Below are positions 63,249 through 64,000 of a stretch of DNA of 64,000 nucleotides, one piece after another. The DNA lies in contig NZ_JAIMEP010000002.1 of NCBI RefSeq assembly GCF_019794555.1, positions 62,001 to 126,000 of the forward strand. Reading direction: 5' to 3'. This stretch comes from Streptococcus suis. GTDB lineage: Bacteria > Bacillota > Bacilli > Lactobacillales > Streptococcaceae. The position numbers and the translations under genes were made by a program. Numbering within the stretch: position 1 is the first letter of the stretch; each line of letters begins with the position of its first letter. Below the pieces are notes generated by a model that saw only the letters and a program-made list of their open reading frames with translations, was not told the origin of the DNA and searched no databases.

Positions 63249-64000
63249 CTACTCACCACTAGCAGATGAGTCAACCGTACTATCCGTCTCTGATGAGCTC
63301 GGTGCAACAGGTTCTGGTTCGCTCGGCGCTACTTCTTCTAAACTGCTTGGTGGTGTCACCACTGGTTCTTCAACGACAGGCGCTGGAGCACTTGGTTGAG
63401 ACGGTGTTGATGATTGTTGAGGCGCAGATGATGAGCTACTGGTTGAGCTACTTTGTCCTCCACCATAAACTGGCTGATAGGTATAGCTTTCTTCATAAAC
63501 ATAAGAATCCTCAGCTACGTAGCTATCTGTTTCGGTAGGAACCTCAGCAGCTTGAGCTTCTTCTGTGGATGAAGCCGGTGTTTCTTCATTTGGCTTATTT
63601 TGCTCTTCTGCCAACTTTTTAGCAGCTTCTGCTCGAACCAACTCAGCTTTTAACTTGGCCTTTTGGATTTCTTCGATCTTTTTCTTCATGGCAGTTGTCA
63701 CCTTGTCAATCCTTTTTTGGAGGGCTTCTTTTTTACTTTTTTCAGTCAACTTGTCAACTGCAGCTTGAGCATTCAAAAGATTCTCATCTGTATTCGACTC
63801 CTCAAACTCTTTGACAGCCTTTTCTGCAGCCAAGACATTATTCGAATTTTGTGTATTAGAGCCTGTCAAAACCTGTGATGAACTGTTATTATTTTTATAT
63901 GTTCCCACAAACCAAAATAATGCTGTAATAATCAATAATGCCAATGCAATGAAAGTGAAGACACGCTCAGCCAAACTGGTATTATTAAAATATTCTTTGA
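63249..64000 (-). CDS. MapZ-like cell-division protein (partial, 5' end outside window)
   Basis: The frame is open at the window edge (SKEYFNNTSLAERVF...), so the cytoplasmic N-terminus is missing. A single membrane helix (FTFIALALLIITALFWFVG) is followed by a helical extracellular part (AEKAVKEFEESNTDENLLNAQ ... KLAEEQNKPNEE) and a Ser/Pro/Val/Glu-rich tail ending SSASGE. This layout fits MapZ/LocZ, which marks the septum; a folded C-terminal domain is not evident. Assignment moderate. Confidence 0.6.
   Translation of the reverse strand, partial: KEYFNNTSLAERVFTFIALALLIITALFWFVGTYKNNNSSSQVLTGSNTQNSNNVLAAEKAVKEFEESNTDENLLNAQAAVDKLTEKSKKEALQKRIDKVTTAMKKKIEEIQKAKLKAELVRAEAAKKLAEEQNKPNEETPASSTEEAQAAEVPTETDSYVAEDSYVYEESYTYQPVYGGGQSSSTSSSSSAPQQSSTPSQPSAPAPVVEEPVVTPPSSLEEVAPSEPEPVAPSSSETDSTVDSSASGE

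Overview
The window is a low-GC Firmicute chromosome and almost certainly a Streptococcus. The inference to S. suis rests on gene content: sepM, a MapZ-like protein, yutD, streptococcal-style maltodextrin transport without its own ATPase, a tet(O) mobile element and S. suis-like intergenic repeats. No rRNA, tRNA or CRISPR array was found. Most genes are ordinary housekeeping genes, interrupted by two clearly inserted regions.

Layout. 1-7.4 kb: ftsW (cut by the window edge), a DUF4430 lipoprotein with an ECF S-component, a GH25 lysozyme, a TPP-riboswitch-controlled thiT, a DUF368/ybaK/phosphatase operon, and lysS. 7.5-19.9 kb: an ISL3-family insertion sequence flanked by perfect 8-bp target duplications. 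Its transposase gene is itself split by an 11.0-kb Tn4451-like integrative mobilizable element. That element carries a large serine recombinase, YdbC, ParB, a MobV relaxase with a recognisable oriT, a RepA-like ATPase, three sigma-like regulators (one broken), tet(O) with leader attenuator and KTR gene, and tnpV. 20.3-27.7 kb: a luciferase-like oxidoreductase, a MacAB-type efflux operon, gor, a cyclase-family hydrolase and BirA-controlled bioY. 27.7-35.3 kb: a maltodextrin locus (GH13 enzyme, binding protein, two permeases, LacI-type regulator, starch-binding-like lipoprotein) bounded by near-identical 35-bp repeats of the bioY/ydbC junction, so it looks like an insertion between those two genes.

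35.3-47.9 kb: chromosomal ydbC, a YolD-like protein, tandem U32 proteins, a MerR regulator, a doubly frameshifted gene, ppaC, an M3 peptidase, an HxlR-led redox/quinone cluster whose two ends share a 23-bp candidate operator, a GH3 enzyme and pflA. 48-64 kb: a CNNM-type protein, an orphan ABC ATPase, a Na+/H+ antiporter with an apparent ATT start, mnmM-like, TetR/CDF, a prepilin peptidase, pncB-nadE, vanZ, rlmN, yutD, rsmD-coaD-sepM, a GNAT protein and a MapZ-like protein cut by the window end.

How the parts work together. The mobile element has its own excision/integration recombinase and relaxase/oriT but no secretion or coupling proteins, so it would need a helper conjugative element to transfer. 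It confers tetracycline resistance by ribosome protection. The maltodextrin locus pairs uptake and cytoplasmic cleavage with surface binding; its lipoprotein promoter combines a CcpA cre site in the spacer with a 30-bp palindrome at the start site. Three vitamin or cofactor ECF S-components in the window (thiamine, biotin, one unknown) would share an ECF energising module located elsewhere.
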